Positions 23,656 to 35,693 of a stretch of 64,000 nt of DNA are shown piece by piece. Location: contig OX637403.1 in assembly GCA_951799425.1 (NCBI GenBank), positions 24,580,811-24,644,810 of the forward strand, written 5' to 3'. Both the position numbers and the translations under genes were made by a program. The notes beneath the pieces were generated by a model, which was given only the letters and a program-made list of their open reading frames with translations, was not told where the DNA came from and searched no databases. The stretch comes from Ilex aquifolium. Lineage: Eukaryota > Streptophyta > Magnoliopsida > Aquifoliales > Aquifoliaceae. Each line of letters begins with the position of its first letter. The first letter of the stretch is position 1.

Positions 23656-26600
23656 ATGAAGAGAGGGAAAGATGAGGAGAAAATTATGGGACCTATGTTC
23701 CCAAGGCTTCATGTTAATGATACAGAGAAAGGAGGGCCACGAGCACCTCCAAGGAACAAGATGGCCCTGTATGAACAGCTAAGTATCCCTTCCCAGAGGT
23801 TCAACCCTGGGGTTTTGCCTGTTAACCCCAATAATACTGCCAATTTGGTTGCTCCTGCATCATCGAGCCAGGTGAGTTGAATTCATATTCTTGTGAAGTT
23901 GTGATTGTTACAAAATTCTCATTTGCTTGAACTTGATCATTTTGCTTTTTCAATTTTTTCTTATTTTCTTCACATTTTGTGCTTACTTAGTCTGTAGGAC
24001 TATTTGCAGATGAAGAATTGATAATTCTAGTTAAAAACCTATTTCGGGTTTTGATCAGTCGACTACTTATTGTTGTTGTCTGAAAAGAAACATAGATGTT
24101 ATTTTGTTTTCTTAATTCGGTTGGAATATATTTTAAGTATGGAAGGTGGTTTGGCTGGAGTAAGGGCTTGCTTAGCCTTCGTGTTTGTGATAGGTCAGGT
24201 ACTGGTTGGTAATGTGTTTCTATCCAAAGTAGTTTTCTATGCACAAAAAGCAAGAAAGCATTAATTAGCATGTGGTTATATCCAAAATATACTTGTAAAA
24301 GGCAGAAAATATTTGTTTCTAGAACTATAGTTTTTCCTTCTTGTTGTTCATGTCCACTTCCCTACACAAGTATAACAACATATTGAATATTAGGCACAGT
24401 ATAGTACTTATGCATTGAAATTATGAAGGTTCCTTTTGAAAATAATCATCAAACTTGCTTTGACATTGTTTGATTTTGAGCAACGAGAAAAATTTAACTA
24501 CTTGCTTTTCACTTATTACTAGTGCTTTGTGAAAGCATTTTCAAACGGTGTCTAATGGCTTTTGTTCAATGTGTAGTTTGCCTAGTCTTATAACTCGTGC
24601 CCTGAATCAGCTGCTTCTTTTGAATGACTGTGATTAAGCATGATTCTTATTCTTATGTTCGTTGTTAGCAGTTTAGAATCACAATTGCTACACCCATGGC
24701 ATCTTTGTCATTTTTAAGTGGTTTCTACCCTTCTCCTTCGTCTTGTCTAAATCTGTGTTCGCTCTTGGTGTGGTGTGTGGTGTGTTCATGATTTTGAGAT
24801 ATGCACTCAAAGTGAACAATTAATAATTGCAGGGGATGGGACATGAAAGGAGTACGCTTTTCCCACTTCAGCTATCTCCTTCAGTGCAACCAGTAGAGAA
24901 GCAACAGACCAGCTATTGTAATTTGAACACTCCCTCGGTGCAACCTGAGCAGAAAAAGAAGCAAGATGAAGATGACTTTAGGGTTCCTATATTTGTTCAC
25001 TCCAGAATGGGTCAAGATCATACCGACCATAGTAATAGCATGGGTAGGGAGAAACTCTCTCCCTTTAGTCCTGCTTACTTGGGTAGTTCAATGAAACTCC
25101 AAAATGCAAGTGATAAAGAGCCAAAACTGAGTAGCAGTACAGGGCACAAATTGAGACAAGAAGGCAGAAGTGAGAGTGGAGAAAACTCAAATGAGTTTGT
25201 GGCTGGTAGGAAGCGTGCTGTTAAATCTACCTCAAATATGTCATCCAGGGAAAATGCTGGAGGTTCTCTCAAGCAAACTAATGCATCTTCAAGTTATGAG
25301 TGCCATGATTACCCTGCAAATAATTTCAGTAGATTACAGGGGTCTGAGGATACTTTAGGGCTAGAGTGCAGACATGATTCACAGCCTGATAACTCTGTGG
25401 AAAAGCCTCTTATGGTCCTAGCTAATGGGAATTCTTCCATCTCAATGACTGTTTTTCCATCGGAGAAGCGTAGAAGTCCTAATGAGCCTCTTTATGATAT
25501 GGAATCTTGTGAAGAGAGGACTTGTAGGTCATTACAGGCCGGAAATATAGACAGAGATGATGTATCTGAGACTTCTATGGTGGATTCTATGTCAGGACTG
25601 GAAATATCCCCTGATGATGTGGTGGAAATGATAGGGCAGAAACACTTTTGGAAAGCCAGGAGAGCAATTGCCAAGTAAGTTGTTTTATACTTTTTAATAG
25701 CTTCATAGTGTGTTGGTGACATCAAATTTGAGATTGCATCTTGATTATATCTTCCTTTCAAAGCATTCATTGGACATGGTTGAAAACTTGTGTCGTCACA
25801 TCCCACTTGTCAGTAGTGTTGGAGTATTGAAAATTTAACAATCACATTAAAGCTTATGCTGCTTTCCAAATATTTAACCAGCATTTGAAAATAACAAACG
25901 ATCTGGTATGAACAAACTTTGATACCATTTGTTAGTTGTAGTGAAATTATAGTCTCTTTTATGCAATATTTGCAGATGATGATTTCCATGTAACTTGAAC
26001 TTTATACAGGATATGTAACTCGGAAGTTTTTGAGAGACTGAAAGAAGTCAACATAAGAAACCAAATGTTAATTGAAGAATATATAAGTTCTAGTATGAAA
26101 ACTTTAGGTATCATGGGTGTGCACAATAGTACATGTTTGGCAGTGATTTGTGTGTCGTTTCGAAGCACATGCCTTGAACCTAGGGCTGTCAATGGGTCAT
26201 GTCTTGGCAAAATTTGCTTAATCCATACTCGACCTATTACTTAGCATTTATACTTTGTTTGTATTTACTTGGGTTAGTGTCGTATATAAACCATGTTCAC
26301 GTCGTGTTTAGTTGGTTCGTGTCGACTCAATTGCTTGGCTCTGGCTGGTCCACCCATCTACCGTCCGAACTCTCATAGGCTAAATCCAAATTTGATAACT
26401 ACGTGTCGGTTAAGAATCGGATTCGGGGATCATGTCTAAAAGTGTCTGGCTAATTGAACCTAGGTTTGGCTTCTGTTATAGATGCACCTTCACATCAAGA
26501 TCCTGTTCTCGTAAGGTTTTTCTTGCCTTGAAACATAAGACATCTGCTTTCAAAATGCTGGCATACTCTGCATTGAGATGTTCTGTAGGCTTATCGGGCT

Positions 26601-29600
26601 CAAAATGTAAATACCGTCATGTCTGATATGGCTCATCTTTTTGATTTTCCAGCCACATTCGGTAAGTGATAAATTGACAAACCTTTATAGTTGCTTGGCA
26701 TTGTGCTCCATTGGTAGTAGTATGCTTTATTGCTCTTTTTCCAATAAGCGTCCTAGTGTAGTTGTAATGCAACATTCCTTATTCCTCCCACCATCCAGCT
26801 ATATATTTGCCTACCTGCATATGCCTATATTCAAATTCTAATACAGTCCAAGTCCTAGTCCAATGATTTGGGTGGATGTTATGGACCCATTGGGATGGCT
26901 ATCTGTTAAAAAGATCTTCTACTTCCATTCTCTTGTAGGTGATAGTGTGAGTTGCAGTATTAGCTATGATCATATAGAGTTACAGTCCCTAGTGAAGATA
27001 GCAGAAGAGTTACAAGAGCAAGACTAAAGAACACTGTTATTTTCTTGTCCATCACATTTGATGCATATACCTTAATTATCATTGAAGATTTTTTGTTAAG
27101 TAGTCTTTGTACACTAGTGCTGTCGTGTACTCTTGTTGCTTCCATTATCGTGTGGTTGTTGGTACTTGGTGAGGAAGAATAACTTTTGTGATCTTGTGAG
27201 AAGTTGTGTTGCAGCTATTCAATTTTGTTCTACTCTAAAATCCATACAAAACCACAACTGGGTAAGCTCAGCTGGGGTTGAAGATTATAGTAAGAGGTAA
27301 CTGATCTGCTGGCCTGCCACAAACACAAATCCTCAGCACGCAATATAATCCAAAAGTACTCCAAAGACTCAACTAAAGTGCATAAAGAAGGTCGTAAGAC
27401 TCTTGTAGAGTTCCCCAACAACATAGAGCTTGAGAATCTCAGACCCTAGTAATAAAGACAATTAGAGATACAATTGGATATCAGTGACTAATTCATGTTT
27501 CCCTCCGGCCACTTTGTCTATTTTATGTTCTCTAGACCTATAGTCCATGCGGATTTTATTTTAGAAAGCATTTTATATCTGTTTCTGGGGAGGATTATTG
27601 ATTGTTGTCCTTGCATATTGTGTAGTTCTTTATGCTGTGGCAGTTGTGTATGCATTGGGCTTTTGTCCTCTTCGTCTTCTAACAATTGCAACTGGATTTG
27701 ACTGTTGAAGGCAACATTGAGAATTAATTGTATGAGTGGAATGTGTGATGTCAAATTGCACAGAACTTGTTGTGAATTTTGCGTAAGGACTAAGGGAAGA
27801 TCTCGTTTTGTGGAGACCGACGGTTCCCTTTAGGTTGGCTTTTGGGAGAAGAACCATCTTGAACTATGTGGATGCAAATGGTGCAAGGTGAGCTGCTGGA
27901 CGGTGGATCAGTTTAGTCGTCTTCCCTTTGGGATACTTTTTGGTTTTCAGTTTCATGATCTATGGTTTTTAATGGACCATGGTTAGGAAAGTTTCTCTCT
28001 TTTATGACAGTTGTGTGTTTGATGTAAGAGCGAAAGAGTTGTTGGAGAATATCTTGAATCTCTTATTTTGCTGATCTAGAAAGAGGAAAGTTTGGTGAAC
28101 ATTTGACAGTACAGGATCAGTAAATATGGTGGTGAAGGGCATTCTTGGTCCTTGTACTTGAGGAATTCTTTGGATCTCTTATTTTGCTGATCTTAGAAAG
28201 AGAAATTTTTTTGGTGAATATTTGACACTGCAGGATCAGTAAATATGGTGGTGAAGGACATTCTTGGTCCTTGTACATGTTTGTGGCAATCAGTGAAATG
28301 AGATCTTTTTCCCTGGTCCTTTTTCCCATGCTAATAATTTTTGAGTTAGAATTTGATGTAGTGTGAGAAAGTGTGCCTTGCATTTAGCTTTGCATGTGAT
28401 TATATTGCGGGAAAAGGCAGTAGAAATATTTACTAGTGTTTAGTGCTTGCAAAGTATCTAGTGATCTGCAAATCTTCATAGTTTTTCCGTTTCATTTATT
28501 TAAAGTTGTGTTAAAAATGTCCAACATATTACTCTCATTTCTTGCATGATTTGTTATCACAAGTCCACTATAAAAGCACTTGCGATGATATGGTCAAAGT
28601 AATCCTCCTTTTGAGGTGATACTATCTAGTGCTTTACAGTGCATCATTGCCTAATTGATTGTCTCCTTATACCTACAGTTGGCTACACATTATGAAAAGC
28701 ATGTTTATGAATGTTATGTTGAATGTGTTTCTGATCCAATCCCTCTTGCCATTCACAGTCAACAACGAGTGTTTGCAGTTCAAGTATTCGAGTTGCATAG
28801 GCTGATAAAGGTATGAGGGTCTCTCCTGATGTTGAATAGCTTCTATCATCACTAAAGTGTTTTGAGTAGCTATGCGTTTTTTTTTCTCGACTTTTTTTTT
28901 AATAGTTTTTTTCACCTAAAACAGTATTTTACTGTGTTTTCTTATTGAAAAAAGAGCGGTTACTGTCTTTACATTTTATCCATCTAATATTAAACTTATT
29001 GAACTTAATATTTGACATTTAAACAGGTCCAAAGATTGATTGCTGGAGCACCACATCTTTTGCTTGAAGAGAATGCTTATCTGGGAAAACCTGTAAAGGG
29101 CTCTCCTGCCAAGAAAATTCCACTGGAGTATATGCTCAAAGCACCAGCAAATGCTGCCAAGCACAAAGAGGACTTTGAGAAGCCAAATTATAAGATGGAA
29201 TGCTCCGCAGAAAATGCTGTTGGGAAGACCTCTCTTTCTTCTGTGCAAAATGGTAGTCAGCCTCCACACCACAGATCATTTTTGGGAAACCCACCGCAGA
29301 ACGATACTACTGATGCCAAGAGTCCTTGGTCTTTCCACCAACCACCTGGGCACCAATGGTTGATTCCTGTGATGTCTCCTTCTGAAGGACTTGTATACAA
29401 GCCATATCCTGGTCCTGGATTCATGGGCCCCGGATGCGGTGGTTGTGGTCCACCAGGATCAACACCCATAATGGGTAACTTCTTGAGTCCTGCTTGTGGG
29501 CTTCCCTCGTCTCATCACCATTATCAAGGAATGGGAATTCCTCCTTTTGCGTCTACAGCCGGTCATAGCTACCTCTCTCCATATGGCATGCCATTCATGA

Positions 29601-30049
29601 ATCCATCCCTATCAGGCTCGAGTGTTGAACAAATGAACCACTTTGCTGGGCCATTATTGCATGGTCAGTTATCAGGTGCGGGAGCCAACTTCAACTCGCA
29701 AAATCAGAGCTCATATAATTTGCCAAGCCAGAAGAATGGAGCTTTTTCAAATGTCGCAAAGTTGCATGCACGTAAAGATAGCGAATTACAATTAAGTACA
29801 GCAAGTAGTCCAAGTGAGAAAGCACAACGAATGAGGAAAGGTCACACAAGTGAAGGAAGAAACGCGCTTCCTCTATTTCCCACGTCTCCAGCTGTTAACA
29901 TTCCAGATGGACCCCCTCAACCTCACGAGTCTGCTCAGCCAGCACAAGTAATTAGAGTTGTGCCTCACAATGCAAGATCTGCAAATGAATCTGCTGCTCG
30001 GATTTTCCAATCTATTCAAGAAGAGAGAAAACACTTAGACTCCATTTAG
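23656..30049 (+). CDS. ELF3: EARLY FLOWERING 3 (ELF3) orthologue, 4 coding exons, 710 aa
   Basis: Exons: 23656-23871, 24833-25674, 28759-28810, 29027-30049; all GT...AG, frame closes at 710 residues (Arabidopsis ELF3: 695). Conserved blocks in order: N-terminal [20 protein letters not shown] and [20 protein letters not shown] (residues 1-50); the central block [20 protein letters not shown] running into [17 protein letters not shown] (330-370), broken by two introns as in known ELF3 genes; a Gly/Pro/Ser/Asn/His-rich region (about 440-600); and the C-terminal [20 protein letters not shown] block (678-710). By family knowledge ELF3 scaffolds the evening complex with ELF4 and LUX in the nucleus, represses growth and clock genes at night and gates flowering; in Arabidopsis its prion-like region takes part in temperature sensing. 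Here that region lacks a polyglutamine tract. Intron 2 is 3.1 kb and carries a local tandem duplication. Confidence 0.97.
25675..28758 (+). other. Intron 2 of ELF3 (3.1 kb)
   Basis: Contains a truncated hAT-like fragment starting TAGGGCTGTCAATGGGTC near 26,182 and a direct tandem duplication at 28,055-28,280. No gene or structured RNA was recognised. Confidence 0.7.
28055..28280. repeat. Two-copy tandem duplication (~117 bp unit) in ELF3 intron 2
   Basis: A segment running from ATCTCTTATTTTGCTGATCT through CAGGATCAGTAAATATGGTG to TTCTTGGTCCTTGTAC occurs at 28,055-28,160 and again at 28,171-28,279 with few changes. Confidence 0.85.
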
Positions 30050-31124
30050 TTCCTGTCCTGGGGAACAATTGCTGGCTGGTAAATGACAATGAGCTCATCC
30101 AGAGTGGTGGTGCTTGGTCATTTTGTGTGTTACTTTTTGACTGTAGTGTCTTGTTTACTAGTTTTGATCTGATTATGGGTGCCAACATATGTAGATATTT
30201 ACTTGAATGCTATTATAAGATTATTTCAGGTGTATTCATGTTGTACTTTCTGGTCTGGTCCTTTTTGAAAATGTAATTCATAGGTAGTAAGTTATTTACC
30301 TAGCAACTAATCTTTCAAAAAATTTAGCAAGACTCTTTAGCCAACTTTAGTTTGTGTGTGTGTGTGTGTGTGTTTTTTTTTCTGGTCTTCAAATTGTTTT
30401 TGATTTTTCAACCTAATGGCTTCTGTTGCAACTCAATTGGCTTTTCTTGAACTGCACAATAAACAAGACCTCGTCACTAATTTTTTTTTTAGATATATGA
30501 ATGAATATGTAGATAGGTCATTTCACATATTCACCGGAAAATGTTGTCCATCAGCAACATACAACTATCTGTAGGAGATCGTACCGCACGTACTTCAACA
30601 CTAGCTGTGTGCGGATATGTTGCACTACTGTTTCCTTACATGGTAGAAGCCACTATGTAAAGTGTCATGATCGGGTAGACCAGGCCAGATCATGAGTGAA
30701 TAGAAAATCAAAAATATGTATAACTGTTCCAGCTGAAATACTTGGAAATTGGAATAAGTATTTCACCTCTACTAATCCAGTTTTAGTAGTCTTGTGAAAC
30801 ATGAATGTTCTCCACTTGTAATGCTGGAATGCAATCTCGATGCAACTGCTGCTATTTCACTTGTAATGGAGGAAGCCACTGTAAGTATAACTCTCTGATT
30901 AATGATTGCAGGTGGCTAATCCGGTCCGCGGGTTTCAATTGGGGGGAATCAATTTTACACATTAGCACAAACACGACACGAACTTGAAAATTATACAACC
31001 AATTAATTCATGATAAATAGATCAAATTAGTATAAGATATGATCAATCTGTTTAATTCGTACTGTAAGACCTGACACAAAGCAACGAGGCAACTACAAAC
31101 GGTTATCTCATTCCCTACAAGTCT
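30050..31124. other. Convergent intergenic region between ELF3 and the neprosin-domain gene
   Basis: Holds the 3' untranslated regions of both genes. A (TG)n run lies at 30,353-30,373. No further gene is visible. Confidence 0.6.
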
Positions 31125-34100
31125 TCAAGGACACTGGGGATTTCTACCAGGCCCCCCATAATAGAACTCAGGATCTTCAACATAATCACTAATGTAGTAA
31201 ACTTCATAACAATCATACTCATCGGAATAAGCATTAACCCATTCTGGAAACTTCAATCCCGGATAATTTTCGCGTACTCGGATTCTTTTCACATACCCGG
31301 AGTTGTGGAAAATGATGTCGGGGTAGTTTCCGTTGCCCATGGCAGTAGCAGTGTGTGGATGAGATTGAGTTCCCACCTTTGAACTGTAAACTTCACCTCC
31401 CCACTGAACAGTTTCAGCATGATGTCTTATCATGCTGAATAGATGAGGAGGCCAATAGCCTATGTTCATTTTCTCTCCATACTGTAGCCACCAATTGCTT
31501 GTGTCTGGATCCTAAAGATCAAATGTCATTGCATTCAATCAGAGATTGTGAGAAAGAAAATTCATTTTATCTTTGTTTTGTTCAATGCTAGACTAACAAA
31601 AATGAGCTTTCCATTTTGGGTACACTCCAGTTTAGCATAGCTAGGGTTTCGATCCGAACAATTCGAGCTTGACTTGCTTTGGTTTTAGCTCGTTTACATT
31701 TATTCAAACTGAAAAGTACATCAAAATTGATCAAAATTCAAATCGTGTATGGCTCAATTTGAGTAGGTTCAACTCCGGGCTGAACTAGTTTGTGGGGCTG
31801 AAGAGGCACCATTTTCATTTGGTTATAACCTGAGCAGTCATCCATAAAAGACATGGGTAGTTTCATAGCCAGTAGTGGCGTTAATCAGAATTTTGGTGTT
31901 CGGTACTGGAAAATCGTCTAGTTAGCATAGATTCAGACTGTGTACACCAGAAAGACCAGGAACCCTTTAGAGCAAGGTACATAAAAGCTTCAATAGGTTC
32001 CCTTGTAAATAGTTATAATTTTATTGCCAAAGAAAGATGAACAACTTTGGTTGAAAATTTGATTATTTTAGGCTTAGTTATCAGGTTTTAGGGTTCAACT
32101 TCTAAAACTTGGTACTAAGGAATTCATTTTGAATTCGGCTAGAGTTCATCTTAAATATGTTCATAAACATTCATTGAGCCGAGCTAAAGCAAGAGTTTAT
32201 GTTCGACAGTCTAGATCAACTATTTATAATTGAGTCATATCTGAGTATACTTAAGTTTGATAAGTTTAACTCAATTAACACCTCTAAGCTCTACCACGGG
32301 TTTGATCAGAACCAGAATGTGACGTAGAATTTTTGCCACCCTCAGTTAACAATGAAAAAAAAAATTGATTGATTATTTTCTGACCTGATAGATGTAAAGA
32401 GTTATTTGATATGGAAGGCCAGTAGGGAGAGAGATAGGGTAGATTGCAGCACCAAGAGCAATCTCATTGCTGGTTTGAACAAAACCAGGGCAAGTCAGAT
32501 CAAAGCAACCTGTTGTCATTGAAGCATCTGCCTAACACATCCACAAAACAAACACAAAATTAAGTCAATGTACATTGGGTATAATAGTACTAGTACAATA
32601 GTTGCAAACATGCCATGAGCCCCTCACAGTAGAAAGTATATAACAGGGAATATAAAGTTTTTTTGGACAAAAGCAAAACCTTTTAATCATCTTTATCTAC
32701 AGCACGAGTATTGTAAAGATTTACAACAAAAAACTTACAGTCCAGTATACGAACAATCGAGTCTGCCGGTCACCGTACAAACTTGGATTTACCTGCAAGG
32801 TTTTTAATCTTCACTTGCTTTACTCGAGAAAATGATTAATAGTTAATAGTAATGAAGGATTCTCGTGCATTTGATTTTGACCCTCACCAAGTTTAAGCCT
32901 GTCAATGAATCGAATTTTAATCCATATCCTATTAATCGAATATGGATTGATGTTTTTCTATAGATGATCCGAATCTGAGTCCGAATTTACTATCTCATAT
33001 TTCAGAGTTTTGGATTTGGATATGCTTATATCCGATCCGACTATGATCTGATTTGAAATATACACATATTTTTATATAAATATTAAAGAAATTAAGTAAT
33101 TATTTAAAATCGGATTGGATTCGGATCAGACTTTAAAATCGGATTTAAACTAGTCAAAACTCAATTTGTTCACAGGTTTAACTAGACTCTGTAGTGGCGG
33201 AAATCTCGTGTTCTGAGCCGTCTTTTTCGGGTGATTCACCTATCCATAAAAGAACAAGAATAAAAACATCAAAATGTTTGTATTAACTGCCCATCCAGAT
33301 TCAATTGCCTCATAATCGAAGTGAGGGCCACTTCTGAGAGAGATTTGGGAAGTACTGTACTCATCATCTGATTCAACATAAGGATTCCAGACTTTCATAT
33401 CTCCTTTGGCTCCCAAGTAGCTGAACCCCTCTGTGTGCAATATTGCCACCTATTCACATGACACAAGTTAGGCTTCCAAAGATATGTCTGCAAGACTGGG
33501 AAATCTCATTATTGAATACATGAACTATTCAATCTTGTGCATATGAAGGTGTTCGCCATAAGTTCGAGTCACGAAAACAGTCTATCCGCATATTAAGGCT
33601 CCTATCGGGTCGTGTGAGAGTTTCGTGTATTGGGACTTGGTAAAGATTGGATAATTGAGTACACATACCGAGCGGTTCGCTTGTTGAAGGTACGAAATTT
33701 TACTGTCATTGAACTGCTTAGCATGCTGTAAGGAAGTAGCCTTTTTTCTCCCATATTTATCGATTGGATTTGCTTTAAGATCATTCTTCTTTGGTAACCT
33801 TCTGATGGGGATGGTTCCCTTGGGACAGCTTCCGCTTCTTCGCCATATCTGAGATGTTATAGTAATAGGAGAGTCTTCTTTCCTCTTTGTTGCTGTTGTT
33901 GTTGCTGTTGTTGTTTTCATCTCCATTGTTGGATCATAACTAGGTGTCATCTGAACCAAACTCGGGAAAAAAAAAACAGTATTTTCTAACTCAAAATGTG
34001 TTGTGAAGGAGAAAAACTTTTCTCAACATAAGAATTGCAGACCTGGATGGTGTGATTCCTTAGAGCTGGATGATCGAAAGCTGGCTGCTCGGAAATGTCG

Positions 34101-34636
34101 ATGCAGTCAATAATATCCCCATCTTCACTCTGCATAAGCACCAGTACAGCATAAAACATAAAAGAAGTATTGTTAAGTTCTTTACGCTCGTTCCAAGTTC
34201 GAAGTACCATTTTACAAATAAGAATCCCCTTCTATCCAAGATTTCTTAACATATATAGAGATATAGGATCTACGATGCAATTACTTAGAAGTACATTTTG
34301 TGCGACAGCCCCTTCACTTCACCATAAAGTTGCTGAAATTAGATTCTTCGATTTATAGACCGAGTTTTTGATTCTTCTGTGATTATGCACATAATCAGGT
34401 CCATTTCTAGCTCCTGATTGTGCATGAACACAGTGAATGAGAGTCAAAATATATGACAAATGGAAGAGTGGAAGTTATACCTGAATACTTTTTACTGCGC
34501 GCATTTTGGGATGGCTTGCTTTTCTTTCAACTTCCGAAGACTTCCCTCTAGACATTGAGTCACTCTCTGCAACCTCAAGAGTTATATTGATTACAGTAAT
34601 TTCCAGTACTAAAAGAGCCATCCATTTGAGCTCCAT
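31125..34636 (-). CDS. Neprosin-domain (DUF239) secreted protein, putative glutamic peptidase, 7 coding exons, 424 aa
   Basis: Exons in coding order: 34636-34481, 34129-34043, 33950-33669, 33449-33288, 32792-32739, 32531-32385, 31511-31125; all GT...AG, phase 0. The product has a signal-peptide-like start ([13 protein letters not shown]), then the neprosin activation region ([32 protein letters not shown], where the prodomain is usually cut) and the neprosin catalytic domain ending [13 protein letters not shown]. Glu225 in AIESGW and Glu336 in QWGGEV fit the two catalytic glutamates of Nepenthes neprosin (E188/E297) by motif and spacing (111 against 109 residues), so it may be active; this is inference. 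An in-frame ATG at 34,660 would add 8 residues. It converges on ELF3 and is divergent from the DUF866 gene about 1 kb away. Plant genomes have many such genes, mostly of unknown substrate. Confidence 0.92.
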
Positions 34637-34660
34637 CTTTGTCAGAAATTGTGAAAGCAA

Positions 34661-35693
34661 AGTATTTCAAGTTGAAAAAAAAGAGGCAGTTTTGGGGACT
34701 AGAACAGTTTATAACAGGTTTTCTGATAAATGGTGGAACAATTGTTTCTTGATGACAAAGAAGAATTGGAGATTTGGGGGTCATAAGAAGAGCTGAGACC
34801 GCACTGCGTTTGCATGATTCACCTTCTGATCATTCGAATGTCATTCACACTTTGAACTTTTGGATTGAAATGGTTTTTTTTTTTTTTAGGAAGATGTAAG
34901 TAAATGAATCCTGAAACATTCAATTACTGATCCCTGGTGCTAAAATGATGTCTACCAACTGTTCAATAAGCATGCCTGCTTGCTGAGGTGCTTTAAGGGT
35001 GTTCGTTGAATGTGTTGGCCTATTCCTTACATAAACACTTCCATATGCATTTGCAGATCCAATGCCTTCATTTACTTGGTAACTATACCCTTTCATAAAA
35101 AAGGCTTTTTTTTTTTGATAGCAGTCTCTTCAAATACGAGTATAAGTTGACCAATTCTCGTATTTGTAACAAAATAGGTCCTTGTATACTGATACAACCT
35201 TTTTCAATCAGGGGCGAGATCAGACAATATAGAATTAGGGGTATTAATCAGACCACGTGTTATTTCAAGATCGTGTCATGTTCATGTAGTTTTATTTTAG
35301 GTTGTGTTATTTTCGTATAATTTTTGTGTTACTTGCGAATCATTAAATCCTATAGAATCAAAACTTCTTTTTTTTTTTTTTTTCTCTAGGGAGGGAGTAT
35401 CAATGAGTCGGGCCAAACTAGTGTTAGGAAAGCCCATTCAGTAAAATTTTCAGGCTGGGATGGCATGACACGGACCGGGCTAGTATGGCACCAAGTCCAT
35501 CCCGTGAAGTTCTCGGGCCGGGCCTGGAGAAAGGGGGTTTTGCGCAATAAGCTAGCTCTTGGTCCATTGGTGTTGAGTGAAATCAAGTGTTGAGTGAAAT
35601 CGAAGGCAGAAGCTTAACCACAGTGCAGCAAAGAGTGTGGAGCCCCGACATCGGAGAGAGAAGAGAGAGGCGTTGGTTTGAAGCTGAGAGGAA
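34661..35693. promoter_or_regulatory. Divergent intergenic region between the neprosin-domain and DUF866 genes
   Basis: About 1 kb separates the two start codons, so both promoters must lie here or overlap. A degraded GGGCC/GGCCC-rich repeat resembling hAT subterminal sequence lies at about 35,215-35,535. No clear TATA box could be assigned to either gene. Confidence 0.4.
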
